A stretch of DNA of 33,803 bases from Fibrobacter sp. (GCF_017551775.1 NZ_JAFZKX010000101.1:1-33803), one strand, 5' to 3'. Positions 28,221 through 33,803 are shown, counted from the stretch's first letter. Notes: generated by a model from the sequence alone, not told the origin. Made by a program: numbers and translations.

Positions 28221-29003
28221 CTACCTGTCCTTGTTCAGGATTTCTTCGGCGAGCTTCATGTAGGACTGTGAACCGGAGCTCTGCACGTCGTAGAGGATGA
28301 CAGGCTTTCCGTGGGAGGGCGCCTCACTCAAGCGCACGTTTCTCGGGATGACTGTCTGGAAAACTGTGTCGGCCAGGTTCTCGCGGACTTCTTCCGCCAC
28401 CTGCTTCGAGAGGTTGTTGTTCGCGAACATGGTAAGGAGCGCACCTTCGATCTTGAGGTTAGCGTTCAAATTCTTCTGCACTTCGCGGATGGTCTTGAAG
28501 AGTTCGGTCATACCCTGCAGGGCGTAGTATTCACACTGCACCGGGATGAGCACGCTCGTCGCCGCCGTGAGGACGTTCAGGGTCAGGAGGTTCAAGCTCG
28601 GGGGCGCGTCGATGATGATGAATTCGAATTCATCCTTTAGCACCTTGATGACGCGTTCGAGACGGTGTTCGCGGCTCATCGCGTTCACGAGTTCGATTTC
28701 CATGACGGCCAGATCCGGTCCCGAAGTGATGACCTTCAGGTAGTCGAGGGTCGTATCGACGATGGCGGGCTTGATGTTTTCGAACGTCATGTTGTCCGGA
28801 TTGTCGGCCATGTCGAGAATTTCGTGGATATCGATTTCCTGGGATTCCATGAAGCCGAGACCCTGCGACGCGTTCCCCTGCGGGTCCATGTCGATAAGGA
28901 GGGTCTTCTTCTCCAGGGCGGCAAAACTTGCAGCCAGGTTCACGGCCGTCGTGGTCTTGCCCACGCCGCCTTTCTGGTTGCATACTGCTATCACTTTACT
29001 CAT
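28221..29003 (-). CDS. parA: Chromosome partitioning ATPase ParA
   Basis: A 260-aa ParA/MinD-type ATPase (Soj-like) that moves ParB-parS complexes over the nucleoid. The deviant Walker A is KGGVGKTTTA (10-19), with DMDPQGNAS (38-46) and the Walker B region FIIIDAPPSL (about 132-141). Length is typical for a chromosomal ParA without an N-terminal DNA-binding domain. ATG 29003 overlaps the rsmG stop (ATGA). parB follows after 29 bases. Confidence 0.97.
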   Translation of the reverse strand: MSKVIAVCNQKGGVGKTTTAVNLAASFAALEKKTLLIDMDPQGNASQGLGFMESQEIDIHEILDMADNPDNMTFENIKPAIVDTTLDYLKVITSGPDLAVMEIELVNAMSREHRLERVIKVLKDEFEFIIIDAPPSLNLLTLNVLTAATSVLIPVQCEYYALQGMTELFKTIREVQKNLNANLKIEGALLTMFANNNLSKQVAEEVRENLADTVFQTVIPRNVRLSEAPSHGKPVILYDVQSSGSQSYMKLAEEILNKDR

Positions 29004-29764
29004 CTATTACCTCGAGTGACTAAGGCGTAATCTTGTTCTTCGTTCGGCAGGCTGTATTTCCAGATATTGACTGCCGGATCGTTTTCCAGGTGTGAAATGC
29101 TGTTGAGACTCTTGAGCGTAAGGAAGTGCCCGCCCTTCTTGAGGGCGTGTTCCGCTCGTTCCCAGTCGTTTTCGAAAGTCGAAAGTGCGCGGCAGCTGAT
29201 GAAATCCAGGTCGGTAAGCCCGGAGGTTTCGAAGCGCTTGCCTACTACGGTCATGTTCGTGAGGTGCAGTTTTTCCTTCACGTAGTTCATGAACTCCACG
29301 CGCATGTGGCGGGGTTCCACCGCATAAAACTGAATTTCGGGCATCGCGATGGCGAGCGGAAAAACTGGACATCCCGCACCCGCACCCATGTCGGCCCATT
29401 TCTTTCCGGACGTCATCCTGGAGGAAACGGAGTTTCCGATAGGATCCAGAGCATCCACAGTGTCATCCTGAGTGGAGCCTGTCATTCTGGAGCCGAAGGC
29501 GATAGAATCGGGCGAAGTCGAAGGATCTAGACCATCATTTCCCTTCACTATATATATATAGGGAACGAGCGAGTCGGCGATGTGCCTGCTCAAAAACTTT
29601 TCGGAATCCTTTGCCGAAATCAGGTTGCCGAACTGCTTGGTTTCCACCACCAAGTCGGCAAAGTCGTACAGCTTGCCCAGTGTCTCCTCGGACAGCTGGA
29701 CACCGTGTTCTGCAAGGAACGCGGCCAAAAGCTTTTGTTGATCTATGTTATCTCTATAACTCAA
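29000..29764 (-). CDS. rsmG: 16S rRNA (guanine527-N7)-methyltransferase with repeat-encoded insert
   Basis: Methylates G527 of 16S rRNA with S-adenosylmethionine. The Rossmann motif is WADMGAGAGCPVFPLAIA (123-140), preceded by the conserved FLSRHIADSLV. Between HIADSLVPYI and KKWADMG lies an insert of about 42 residues (roughly 77-119) absent from typical RsmG. Its DNA consists of palindromic repeats of the GTCATCCTGGAG type (29414-29532). Without it the length would be about 212, normal for the family. The start is TTG 29764; no ATG is available before residue 94. A parS-like site ends 3 bases upstream of the start, inside the leader. Confidence 0.92.
   Translation of the reverse strand: MSYRDNIDQQKLLAAFLAEHGVQLSEETLGKLYDFADLVVETKQFGNLISAKDSEKFLSRHIADSLVPYIYIVKGNDGLDPSTSPDSIAFGSRMTGSTQDDTVDALDPIGNSVSSRMTSGKKWADMGAGAGCPVFPLAIAMPEIQFYAVEPRHMRVEFMNYVKEKLHLTNMTVVGKRFETSGLTDLDFISCRALSTFENDWERAEHALKKGGHFLTLKSLNSISHLENDPAVNIWKYSLPNEEQDYALVTRGNR
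29414..29451. repeat. Palindromic element 1 inside rsmG
   Basis: Nearly perfect palindrome with two nested stems: ATCCT/AGGAT outside and GGAAAC/GTTTCC inside, separated by GGA and GAT bulges. Starts GTCATCCTGGAG and ends GATCCAG. Confidence 0.85.
29462..29532. repeat. Palindromic element 2 inside rsmG, with a nested third element
   Basis: An outer copy starts GTCATCCTGAGTGGAGC and ends GAAGTCGAAGGATCTAGAC, a form known as a dispersed repeat in several phyla. It is interrupted at 29481-29510 by another copy, GTCATTCTGGAG...GATAGAATC, with stems ATTCT/AGAAT and GCC/GGC. The nesting shows that one element was inserted into the other. Confidence 0.75.
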
Positions 29765-29767
29765 AAA

Positions 29768-29783
29768 AGTTCCACGTGAAACA
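29768..29783. promoter_or_regulatory. parS site 1 (variant)
   Basis: AGTTCCACGTGAAACA, matching the consensus TGTTTCACGTGAAACA at 14 of 16 positions. A C at position 5 is also tolerated in known parS sites. It overlaps the leader of rsmG. Confidence 0.85.
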
Positions 29784-29864
29784 TGCGATAGCGAGAGTCG
29801 CGACGGGGTGCTTGCACACCGGCATGACCGAGCATGAGCATGTAGGCTCCGAAGGAGCCAACAT
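29784..29864 (+). repeat. parS-linked two-hairpin element A
   Basis: Begins directly after parS site 1. Twenty-one bases containing GAGAGTCGC are followed by stem 1 (29805-29820, GGGGTGC/GCACACC with one mismatch, TT loop). A 24-nt spacer with ATGACCGAGC follows, then stem 2 (29845-29859, GGCTCC/GGAGCC with a 3-nt loop), ending AACAT. Confidence 0.75.
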
Positions 29865-29904
29865 TCGATAAACGTCCACGCAACAATTTAGTATATATAA
29901 ATGT

Positions 29905-29933
29905 AAAAAGGAGAGTGCCGAGGCCGACACCCT
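29905..29933 (-). terminator. Probable terminator of the 30039-30761 gene
   Basis: Minus-strand stem GTGTCG/CGGCAC (one G-U pair, 4-nt loop) extended by GG/CT pairs and followed by CTCCTTTTTAC. Confidence 0.6.
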
Positions 29934-30002
29934 TTCACTTTTTAAAAATATCCGTGAATAAGTTTTTGATAAATGTGGATTTTGTGTGGATAGTGCCGCA
30001 AA

Positions 30003-30018
30003 AGTTTCACGTGAAACC
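30003..30018. promoter_or_regulatory. parS site 2
   Basis: AGTTTCACGTGAAACC; the central 14 bases match the parS consensus exactly. It is followed by AAAGTCCCAACATT with no hairpin element. Confidence 0.93.
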
Positions 30019-30038
30019 AAAGTCCCAACATTATCGCA

Positions 30039-30761
30039 TTAATAAAAGTCGGGGAAAATCGGGAGGACCAAACCCTTGATAAACCAGCCGACATCTACCC
30101 CTTTGGTAGTCGCCTCGACGCGCACGCCTCCGGATACTGTCGCCAGTACCAGACCGAGCTTAAGGCCAAATTCCTCGGAGTACCCGATGTCGTCGAATCG
30201 AAGCTTGTAATGGGCTTCATCATCGTAATAATGGTTCTGGATTATGTACCATTTAAAGGCGTGGGTTTCTGCGATGGAGATTCCCCAGAGTGGAAACCCC
30301 AGTATGGTGAATTCTGTTCCGCCCGAGGAAAGCCAGACGAGGGGCTTGGATATGCTCGTTATTATGTCGTTTTCGAATGCTCGTGGCAAGAGACCAAAGA
30401 CCGCATTTGCGAGGATACTTCCCAACGAGACGGCTATGATTGTGGTTTCATCCTCCTCGTATGTCTTCACGTCCATCCTGAGGGCATTGTATTGAACGAA
30501 GAATCTTTTGGAGTTGAAAAGTTTGTGGTTATAGGCAAGCAGGTCCACCTCGAAGTTATCTGGATCGGAAAATCCCCCGCCAAAGAGGTAAAAGAATCGA
30601 AAGTCATTATTCTTTTGGGTGGCTTCAATGGCTTCGTTTTCTCCTGGGGTAGCCGGCCTTTCCTCGACCACGGTGACCGTATTGTTCCCCTGGACGTCCG
30701 CTTCCGCAAACACCAGGCTTGCGAAGACAAGAAAAAGTAATGCAATCAAAGAGCGGGTCAA
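30039..30761 (-). CDS. Secreted or envelope protein of unknown function
   Basis: A 240-aa protein with a signal peptide (LTRSLIALLFLVFASLVFA) followed by EADVQGNNTV. The body has aromatic strands (FRFFYLFGGGF, FVQYNALRMDV, HAFKWYIIQNHYYDD) and glycine-rich segments, compatible with a small outer-membrane barrel; not recognised. I prefer TTG 30761 as start: it follows AGG and lies just after the upstream stop. ATG 30806 would overlap the preceding gene and put 15 polar residues before the leader. A likely terminator lies about 105 bases downstream, beyond parS site 2. Confidence 0.72.
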   Translation of the reverse strand: MTRSLIALLFLVFASLVFAEADVQGNNTVTVVEERPATPGENEAIEATQKNNDFRFFYLFGGGFSDPDNFEVDLLAYNHKLFNSKRFFVQYNALRMDVKTYEEDETTIIAVSLGSILANAVFGLLPRAFENDIITSISKPLVWLSSGGTEFTILGFPLWGISIAETHAFKWYIIQNHYYDDEAHYKLRFDDIGYSEEFGLKLGLVLATVSGGVRVEATTKGVDVGWFIKGLVLPIFPDFY

Positions 30762-30762
30762 A

Positions 30763-31491
30763 TTATTTCTGCCTATAATATATAGTGGTATACTTGTCTC
30801 CGCCATCGCACGGACCGGGCGCCCTGAAATACTTGTTGCGGTTCGGTTCGAATATTCTCTGGATGAGGAAGTCCCCCTTGATCTCGTATTCGTAGGTGGA
30901 GTAGACTTCCTCGCCTACCTTCAGGACGCTCCCGTTTCCGAACTTCTTTTCTTGCCCGTTCGCTCGGTAGCACTTGTTCTCGTTATTGGGGTCGCGGTAT
31001 ATAATCCGGTTCCTGGGGATCCGGTTGTTCTGTTCGTGGATGGTATCGTTCTTTATAAAGAATGTACGGTGGGTGAATTCATTTCTGGAGCCGGTGACGA
31101 TGTCGACGGAATCCTTTCCGCGGTAGACGGTGAAGTTCATGTCGGCGTTTTCCGGAGGGAAAGTCCAGGTATATTTTTGGAGCTTGCCTACCTTGGCGGA
31201 ATCCACCTTCCAGTTTGGGATTACGGTCCCCGTGCTTCCCTTGTCGAGGCAGGAATGGCTGAACACCAAATCGTCGAGATGGTTAAGAGTCCAGTGGAAC
31301 TTGATGGCGTAGGTTAGGGATTTTTCCTGCTGGTGGAGACTGTCCGGTTTCAGGTTGCCGGGAAGGATATATAATTTCATATCGTCTTCTGGCATGTATT
31401 GCGAGGCGAAATAGTCGAAGGTGGCGCGGATGCAGTCGACCGCATGCACGTTCATGATGGCCAGAGCCAGAATGGTTAATGTTCTCCTCAT
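30763..31491 (-). CDS. Secreted protein of unknown function
   Basis: A 242-aa protein with a signal peptide (MRRTLTILALAIMNVHA) and a mature part starting VDCIRATFDY. It is rich in charged and aromatic residues and has four cysteines. No family recognised. The frame is open for 64 more codons upstream, but those codons run through two repeat elements and into parS site 3, so I reject the longer start. The next gene begins at its stop codon, suggesting a two-gene unit of envelope proteins. Confidence 0.72.
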   Translation of the reverse strand: MRRTLTILALAIMNVHAVDCIRATFDYFASQYMPEDDMKLYILPGNLKPDSLHQQEKSLTYAIKFHWTLNHLDDLVFSHSCLDKGSTGTVIPNWKVDSAKVGKLQKYTWTFPPENADMNFTVYRGKDSVDIVTGSRNEFTHRTFFIKNDTIHEQNNRIPRNRIIYRDPNNENKCYRANGQEKKFGNGSVLKVGEEVYSTYEYEIKGDFLIQRIFEPNRNKYFRAPGPCDGGDKYTTIYYRQK

Positions 31492-31499
31492 ATCATCAA

Positions 31500-31567
31500 T
31501 ATATATAAATGTGGCGGTGAAACCAACAAGCTGCGGTTCGGCAATGAAAATACATAAGTGTATATTC
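31500..31567 (-). repeat. Two-hairpin element E (degenerate)
   Basis: Tandem to element D in the same orientation. Stem 1 is GAATATACA/TGTATTTTC (31546-31567, 8 of 9 paired). The spacer is ATTGCCGAACCGCAGCTTGT, sharing GAACCGCAG with element D. Stem 2 is reduced to GGT/ACC. It lies directly upstream of the secreted protein start at 31491. Confidence 0.55.
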
Positions 31568-31584
31568 GCTGCACTCACCTTGCT

Positions 31585-31675
31585 AACGTTTGGTCTTTGG
31601 CGTGGCCAAAGACCTACACCCTGCGGTTCCCAAATAAAAATGTGCAAGCACATTTTTGCTTGGTAACCTTGTGCG
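31585..31675 (-). repeat. parS-linked two-hairpin element D
   Basis: Points leftward from parS site 3. An 18-base gap is followed by stem 1 (31636-31657, perfect 10-bp AAAAATGTGC with a 2-nt loop). A 21-nt spacer ATTTGGGAACCGCAGGGTGT comes next, then stem 2 (31592-31614, perfect 10-bp GGTCTTTGGC with a 3-nt loop), ending AAACGTT. Confidence 0.75.
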
Positions 31676-31691
31676 TGTTTCACGTGAAACG
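31676..31691. promoter_or_regulatory. parS site 3
   Basis: TGTTTCACGTGAAACG, 15 of 16 bases of the consensus. On its right follows GTCCTAACATT, similar to the flank of site 2. Confidence 0.93.
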
Positions 31692-31702
31692 TCCTAACAT
31701 TT

Positions 31703-32302
31703 TCATACCGTAATCTCTATCCGGTTGCCTTCGGGGTCGAGGACGACACTTTCGTAATACCCGTCGCCGGTAGTCCGGGGCTCCCCCACGATGGCAATAC
31801 CATCTTCGGACATCTTTTGCGTCAGGCGATCCACCTCCTCTTTCGAGCCGACCGAAAAGGAAATATGGGCAAAACCGAGATGCTCGGCAACGCCTGCCAT
31901 CATGTTGGCGGTTGCTTGCGCAACCGCAACTTGCTGCACCTCGGATATGCCGAAAAATGAATTTTTCGTCGCATCCTCGGTTTGCGAGTGTTTCACGTGA
32001 AACCTTATGAGCCGAGAGTCGCAAAACATACTTGTATGTTTTATGACCGAGGCGATTAAGGTTGCGATTGGCTTGCCAATCGCAAACATGCGCAAAGTCC
32101 CAACAGTTTCGGCGTTCCCTTCGATGTCGGGGCGGTGCATTATTTCCAGGCGGGCGCCACTTTCGAAGGTGACAAAACGGCTGGTGAACTGCTTGGCCGG
32201 ATTGTGGTAAAGTGGCTGGACAACCCCGCCGAAATACTTCCGGTAGAATTCACAGACCTGGTCGATGTCTTTTGCCCAGATGGCGATGTGTTCGATTCTC
32301 AT
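31703..32302 (-). CDS. VOC-fold (glyoxalase-like) protein with parS-containing insert
   Basis: A vicinal-oxygen-chelate protein of 199 aa. The N-terminal module is MRIEHIAIWAKDIDQVCEFY with SGARLEIMHRPDI. The C-terminal module is HLGFAHISFSVGS with TTGDGYYESVVLDPEGNRIE. Metal-ligand candidates are H5, E53, H146 and E197. Residues about 66-134 are foreign to the fold: they are encoded by two divergent two-hairpin elements and parS site 4 (FHVKH at 101-105). Removing them gives about 131 aa, the usual family size. AGGG precedes ATG 32302; the frame is open 41 codons further. Whether the enlarged protein is functional cannot be told. Confidence 0.85.
   Translation of the reverse strand: MRIEHIAIWAKDIDQVCEFYRKYFGGVVQPLYHNPAKQFTSRFVTFESGARLEIMHRPDIEGNAETVGTLRMFAIGKPIATLIASVIKHTSMFCDSRLIRFHVKHSQTEDATKNSFFGISEVQQVAVAQATANMMAGVAEHLGFAHISFSVGSKEEVDRLTQKMSEDGIAIVGEPRTTGDGYYESVVLDPEGNRIEITV
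31902..31988 (-). repeat. parS-linked two-hairpin element C, inside VOC gene
   Basis: Points leftward from parS site 4. A 20-base gap with CCGAGGATGCGA is followed by stem 1 (31951-31968, perfect 8-bp CGAAAAAT with a 2-nt loop). A 23-nt spacer GCATATCCGAGGTGCAGC... comes next, then stem 2 (31908-31927, perfect 8-bp GCGGTTGC with a 4-nt loop), ending CAACAT. Confidence 0.75.
31989..32004. promoter_or_regulatory. parS site 4, within the VOC gene
   Basis: TGTTTCACGTGAAACC, 15 of 16 bases of the consensus, flanked on both sides by two-hairpin elements and translated in frame as part of the VOC protein. Confidence 0.93.
32005..32105 (+). repeat. parS-linked two-hairpin element B, inside VOC gene
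   Basis: Points rightward from parS site 4. An 18-base gap ending GAGAGTCGC is followed by stem 1 (32023-32042, perfect 9-bp AAAACATAC with a TT loop). A 19-nt spacer ATGACCGAGGCGATTAAGG comes next, then stem 2 (32062-32085, perfect 11-bp TTGCGATTGGC with a TT loop), then AACAT and CAAAGTCCCAACAG. Confidence 0.8.
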
Positions 32303-32324
32303 ATAATCCCTGTTGTGAATATAT

Positions 32325-32349
32325 AAAAAAGTTCGGGCGTAACCCGAAC
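32325..32349 (-). terminator. Rho-independent terminator after the 32377-32712 gene
   Basis: Perfect 7-bp stem GTTCGGG/CCCGAAC with a 5-nt loop, followed on the minus strand by TTTTTT. Confidence 0.88.
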
Positions 32350-32376
32350 CTTTAACATCAATTAACAACTTGACAA

Positions 32377-32712
32377 TCAGAAATTCATGTGAGGGAGGAC
32401 TTTTGTTGGTGACTTCGAGGAGCAATTGATGGGGCCGTTCCCTTCGAGCGCTGCTGACAGGGCGGCTCCCGTGACACAGAATCCTGCCCAGATGAGGGCA
32501 TTTTTCAGGTAGTTGCCTTTTTCCGGGCCACCCTTTATGGAGGCGTCAATTTTCCTGGAAGATGAATCCGATGCCGCGGTCCCATTATTGCCTACCTTGA
32601 ATACCAGGGCGCGGTCGAGTTTTACGGTCTCGACCGGTTTCGGCGGCAGGAGCTGCGCGAACGACATTCCGGCAGCGGTCAGGATAACGGGTATGGCGGT
32701 ACGGAGCTTCAT
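32377..32712 (-). CDS. Small secreted or membrane protein
   Basis: A 111-aa protein: signal peptide (MKLRTAIPVILTAAGMSFA), a polar middle part (about 20-65) and a hydrophobic segment (about 70-88, NALIWAGFCVTGAALSAALE). No family recognised. I chose ATG 32712 because the open frame upstream is only the other frame of the preceding gene. It follows that gene by 17 bases and ends before a strong terminator, so it is probably the last gene of a unit. Confidence 0.72.
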   Translation of the reverse strand: MKLRTAIPVILTAAGMSFAQLLPPKPVETVKLDRALVFKVGNNGTAASDSSSRKIDASIKGGPEKGNYLKNALIWAGFCVTGAALSAALEGNGPINCSSKSPTKVLPHMNF

Positions 32713-32729
32713 ATTCAGAACGGACCTAG

Positions 32730-33656
32730 TTATTTCAGGATGATCTTCTGCATGTGGTTCACGCCGTGGCCCTGTACGCGGAGCATGTAGATGCCCGCCG
32801 GGAGGGAGCTGAGGTCCATCGCGCTGGCCGCGGTCGCGGACTTCACGATATGGCCCTGGAGATCCATCACGGAAACCTTGGCGGAAGGAACTACTCCCCC
32901 GAAGTTCACCATGCGGCCAAGGACCGACACGTTCACTTGAGAATTCACGACTGGCTTGATTGCATCGGTACCGCCGGAACATTGCCCGAGCGAACCGATC
33001 TTTTTCAAGAAGAATTCGCCCTTGGCCTTGGTGCCAGCTTCCCCCTGAAATTTCAACTTGATGGCAACTGCTTGGGCAAAAGCAGGGTTTTCGCTTTTGC
33101 CTATCGGGAGGGCAAACGGGTTATTGAATTTTTCCCATAGAAGGTCCACCACTGTCAGGGAACTACTCTTGCTGACTCTCTTTGCAACTTCTTCCCCGCT
33201 ATACCCTATTACGGTCTTCTCATTTTCAATGCCGACGATGACACTAAAGTCGAGTTCCGAGGAATACTCTAGGCATATGCCTTCCCAGGCCGTGATGTCT
33301 GCAGCTTCTTGTTCTTCGTTCCAGATATTGAAACCGAGTCCGACATAAGGATATTCATAGCCTTCGTCCAGCACCACGCTAAGCTTGATTCCGCCGTATT
33401 CCTCAGTCATCAGCGCGAAAGGGTACGAGTCGTACGTATTTAAATCGAATTCTGGAGGGAAGATGAAGTGGGAAGTTCCATAGTCATTGGCATCGTCATA
33501 AATGTACCAATAGCCGGAGGTTTCTTCGGGCGAACCCGTTATTACACGCCCTTCGGTGTCGGTGGAGCCATCCCACAGGAATGTCGGGTTGGCTGTATTT
33601 GCTGCGAAGGTGGCGGTAGCGGCGCATGCGATTGCCGCAAAAGTGCTTTTTTTCAT
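32730..33656 (-). CDS. Secreted protein with C-terminal sorting-like domain
   Basis: A 308-aa protein with a signal peptide (MKKSTFAAIACAATATFAAN), a beta-rich body with several Tyr/Asp stretches (FLWDGSTDTEG, GYWYIYDDANDYGTSHFIFP) that resembles a carbohydrate-binding or jelly-roll domain, and a C-terminal module of about 75 residues. The module contains KVSVMDLQGHIVKSA, LSSLPAGIYMLRVQG and the final KIILK, the pattern of type A sorting domains used by type IX secretion. It would be exported and perhaps attached at the surface; substrate binding is inference. AGGGGGA precedes ATG 33656. The last part of the module is almost identical in DNA to the gene upstream. Confidence 0.83.
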   Translation of the reverse strand: MKKSTFAAIACAATATFAANTANPTFLWDGSTDTEGRVITGSPEETSGYWYIYDDANDYGTSHFIFPPEFDLNTYDSYPFALMTEEYGGIKLSVVLDEGYEYPYVGLGFNIWNEEQEAADITAWEGICLEYSSELDFSVIVGIENEKTVIGYSGEEVAKRVSKSSSLTVVDLLWEKFNNPFALPIGKSENPAFAQAVAIKLKFQGEAGTKAKGEFFLKKIGSLGQCSGGTDAIKPVVNSQVNVSVLGRMVNFGGVVPSAKVSVMDLQGHIVKSATAASAMDLSSLPAGIYMLRVQGHGVNHMQKIILK

Positions 33657-33664
33657 TTTTCCCC

Positions 33665-33803
33665 CTATTTGAGTATAATCCGTTTTGAATAGTGAACGTT
33701 TGAGCCTTGCACTCGGAGCATGTAGATGCCCACCGGGAGGGAGCTGAGGTCCATCGCGCTGGCCGCGGTCGCGGACTTCACGATATGGCCCTGGAGATCC
33801 ATC
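33665..33803 (-). CDS. C-terminal end of a second sorting-domain protein (partial)
   Basis: Only the last 45 codons are in the window. They translate as MDLQGHIVKSATAASAMDLS, then SLPVGIYMLRVQGSNVHYSK, then RIILK and a TAG stop. This is the end of the same type A sorting-like module as in the next gene downstream. The gene enters from the right edge on the minus strand, so its function cannot be seen. Confidence 0.82.
   Translation of the reverse strand, partial: MDLQGHIVKSATAASAMDLSSLPVGIYMLRVQGSNVHYSKRIILK

Larger units (their letters stand above)
29765..30038. other. rsmG upstream region: parS sites and possible DnaA-box cluster
   Basis: A 274-base gap holding two parS sites, one two-hairpin element and a terminator. 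Three sequences resembling TGTGGATAA (reverse complement of the DnaA box) lie in the same orientation: CGTGAATAA (29955-29963), TGTGGATTT (29976-29984) and TGTGGATAG (29987-29995), with 2, 2 and 1 mismatches. Their starts are 21 and 11 bases apart, that is on one face of the helix, next to AT-rich DNA. Together with rsmG-parAB this makes it a candidate origin or origin-proximal region. Confidence 0.45.

Noticed and set aside
29414..29532. rsmG as a pseudogene because of the repeat insert
   Set aside because: The frame is open through the insert, both flanks are conserved and the gene overlaps parA by ATGA as expected for an active operon.
31492..31683. 64-codon upstream extension of the secreted protein gene starting at a GTG inside parS site 3
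   Set aside because: It translates the two repeat elements (visible as the repeated IFIxEPQxVG) and would bury the signal peptide.

Overview
The window looks like chromosomal DNA of a Fibrobacter-type bacterium (Fibrobacterota). This is inferred from family traits, not from a database search: lipoproteins with Ser-rich linkers after the lipid cysteine and Cys-rich repeats, a SecA with the extra segment before Walker A that is typical of Bacteroidota-related phyla, and a C-terminal sorting-like domain repeated almost base for base in two neighbouring secreted proteins. Coding is dense, with many lipoproteins and secreted proteins. There is no phage, complete IS or CRISPR array.

Layout. 1-5685: tRNA-Ser on the minus strand, then rightward genes for a long class A penicillin-binding protein, a helical lipoprotein and a TauE/SafE permease (ATGA-coupled). 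5686-6880: an AT-rich lipoprotein gene and a non-coding stretch in which the 3' tail of prs, with its terminator, is tandemly duplicated. 6881-16469 (minus): small membrane protein, secA, two tandem Cys-rich lipoproteins, tmk, a membrane metallophosphoesterase and prs. 16670-17509: a lipoprotein (minus). 17831-22480 (plus): histidine acid phosphatase with a TPR protein, then a small membrane protein with a Cys-rich outer-membrane barrel. 22540-24837 (minus): tRNA with anticodon CAT, lipoprotein, NERD-helicase. 24895-25617: a CpdA-like phosphodiesterase.

25987-32302 looks like the centromere/origin-proximal region. An apparent operon rsmG-parA-parB-M23 peptidase-bactofilin runs leftward. Four sites matching the ParB-binding sequence parS lie at 29768-32004, and three weak DnaA-box-like sequences lie in the rsmG upstream gap. 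Three of the four parS sites are flanked by a two-hairpin repeat that always points away from parS with nearly constant spacing but different stem sequences. One parS with two divergent copies sits in frame inside a VOC (glyoxalase-fold) gene, adding about 68 codons. rsmG carries about 42 extra codons made of another palindromic repeat family, and the parB linker carries a third. In-frame palindromic repeats in genes next to the partition locus, and the parS-linked two-hairpin module, are the most unusual content of the window.

32377-33803 (minus): a small secreted protein and two genes ending in the same sorting-like module; the last is cut by the window edge.
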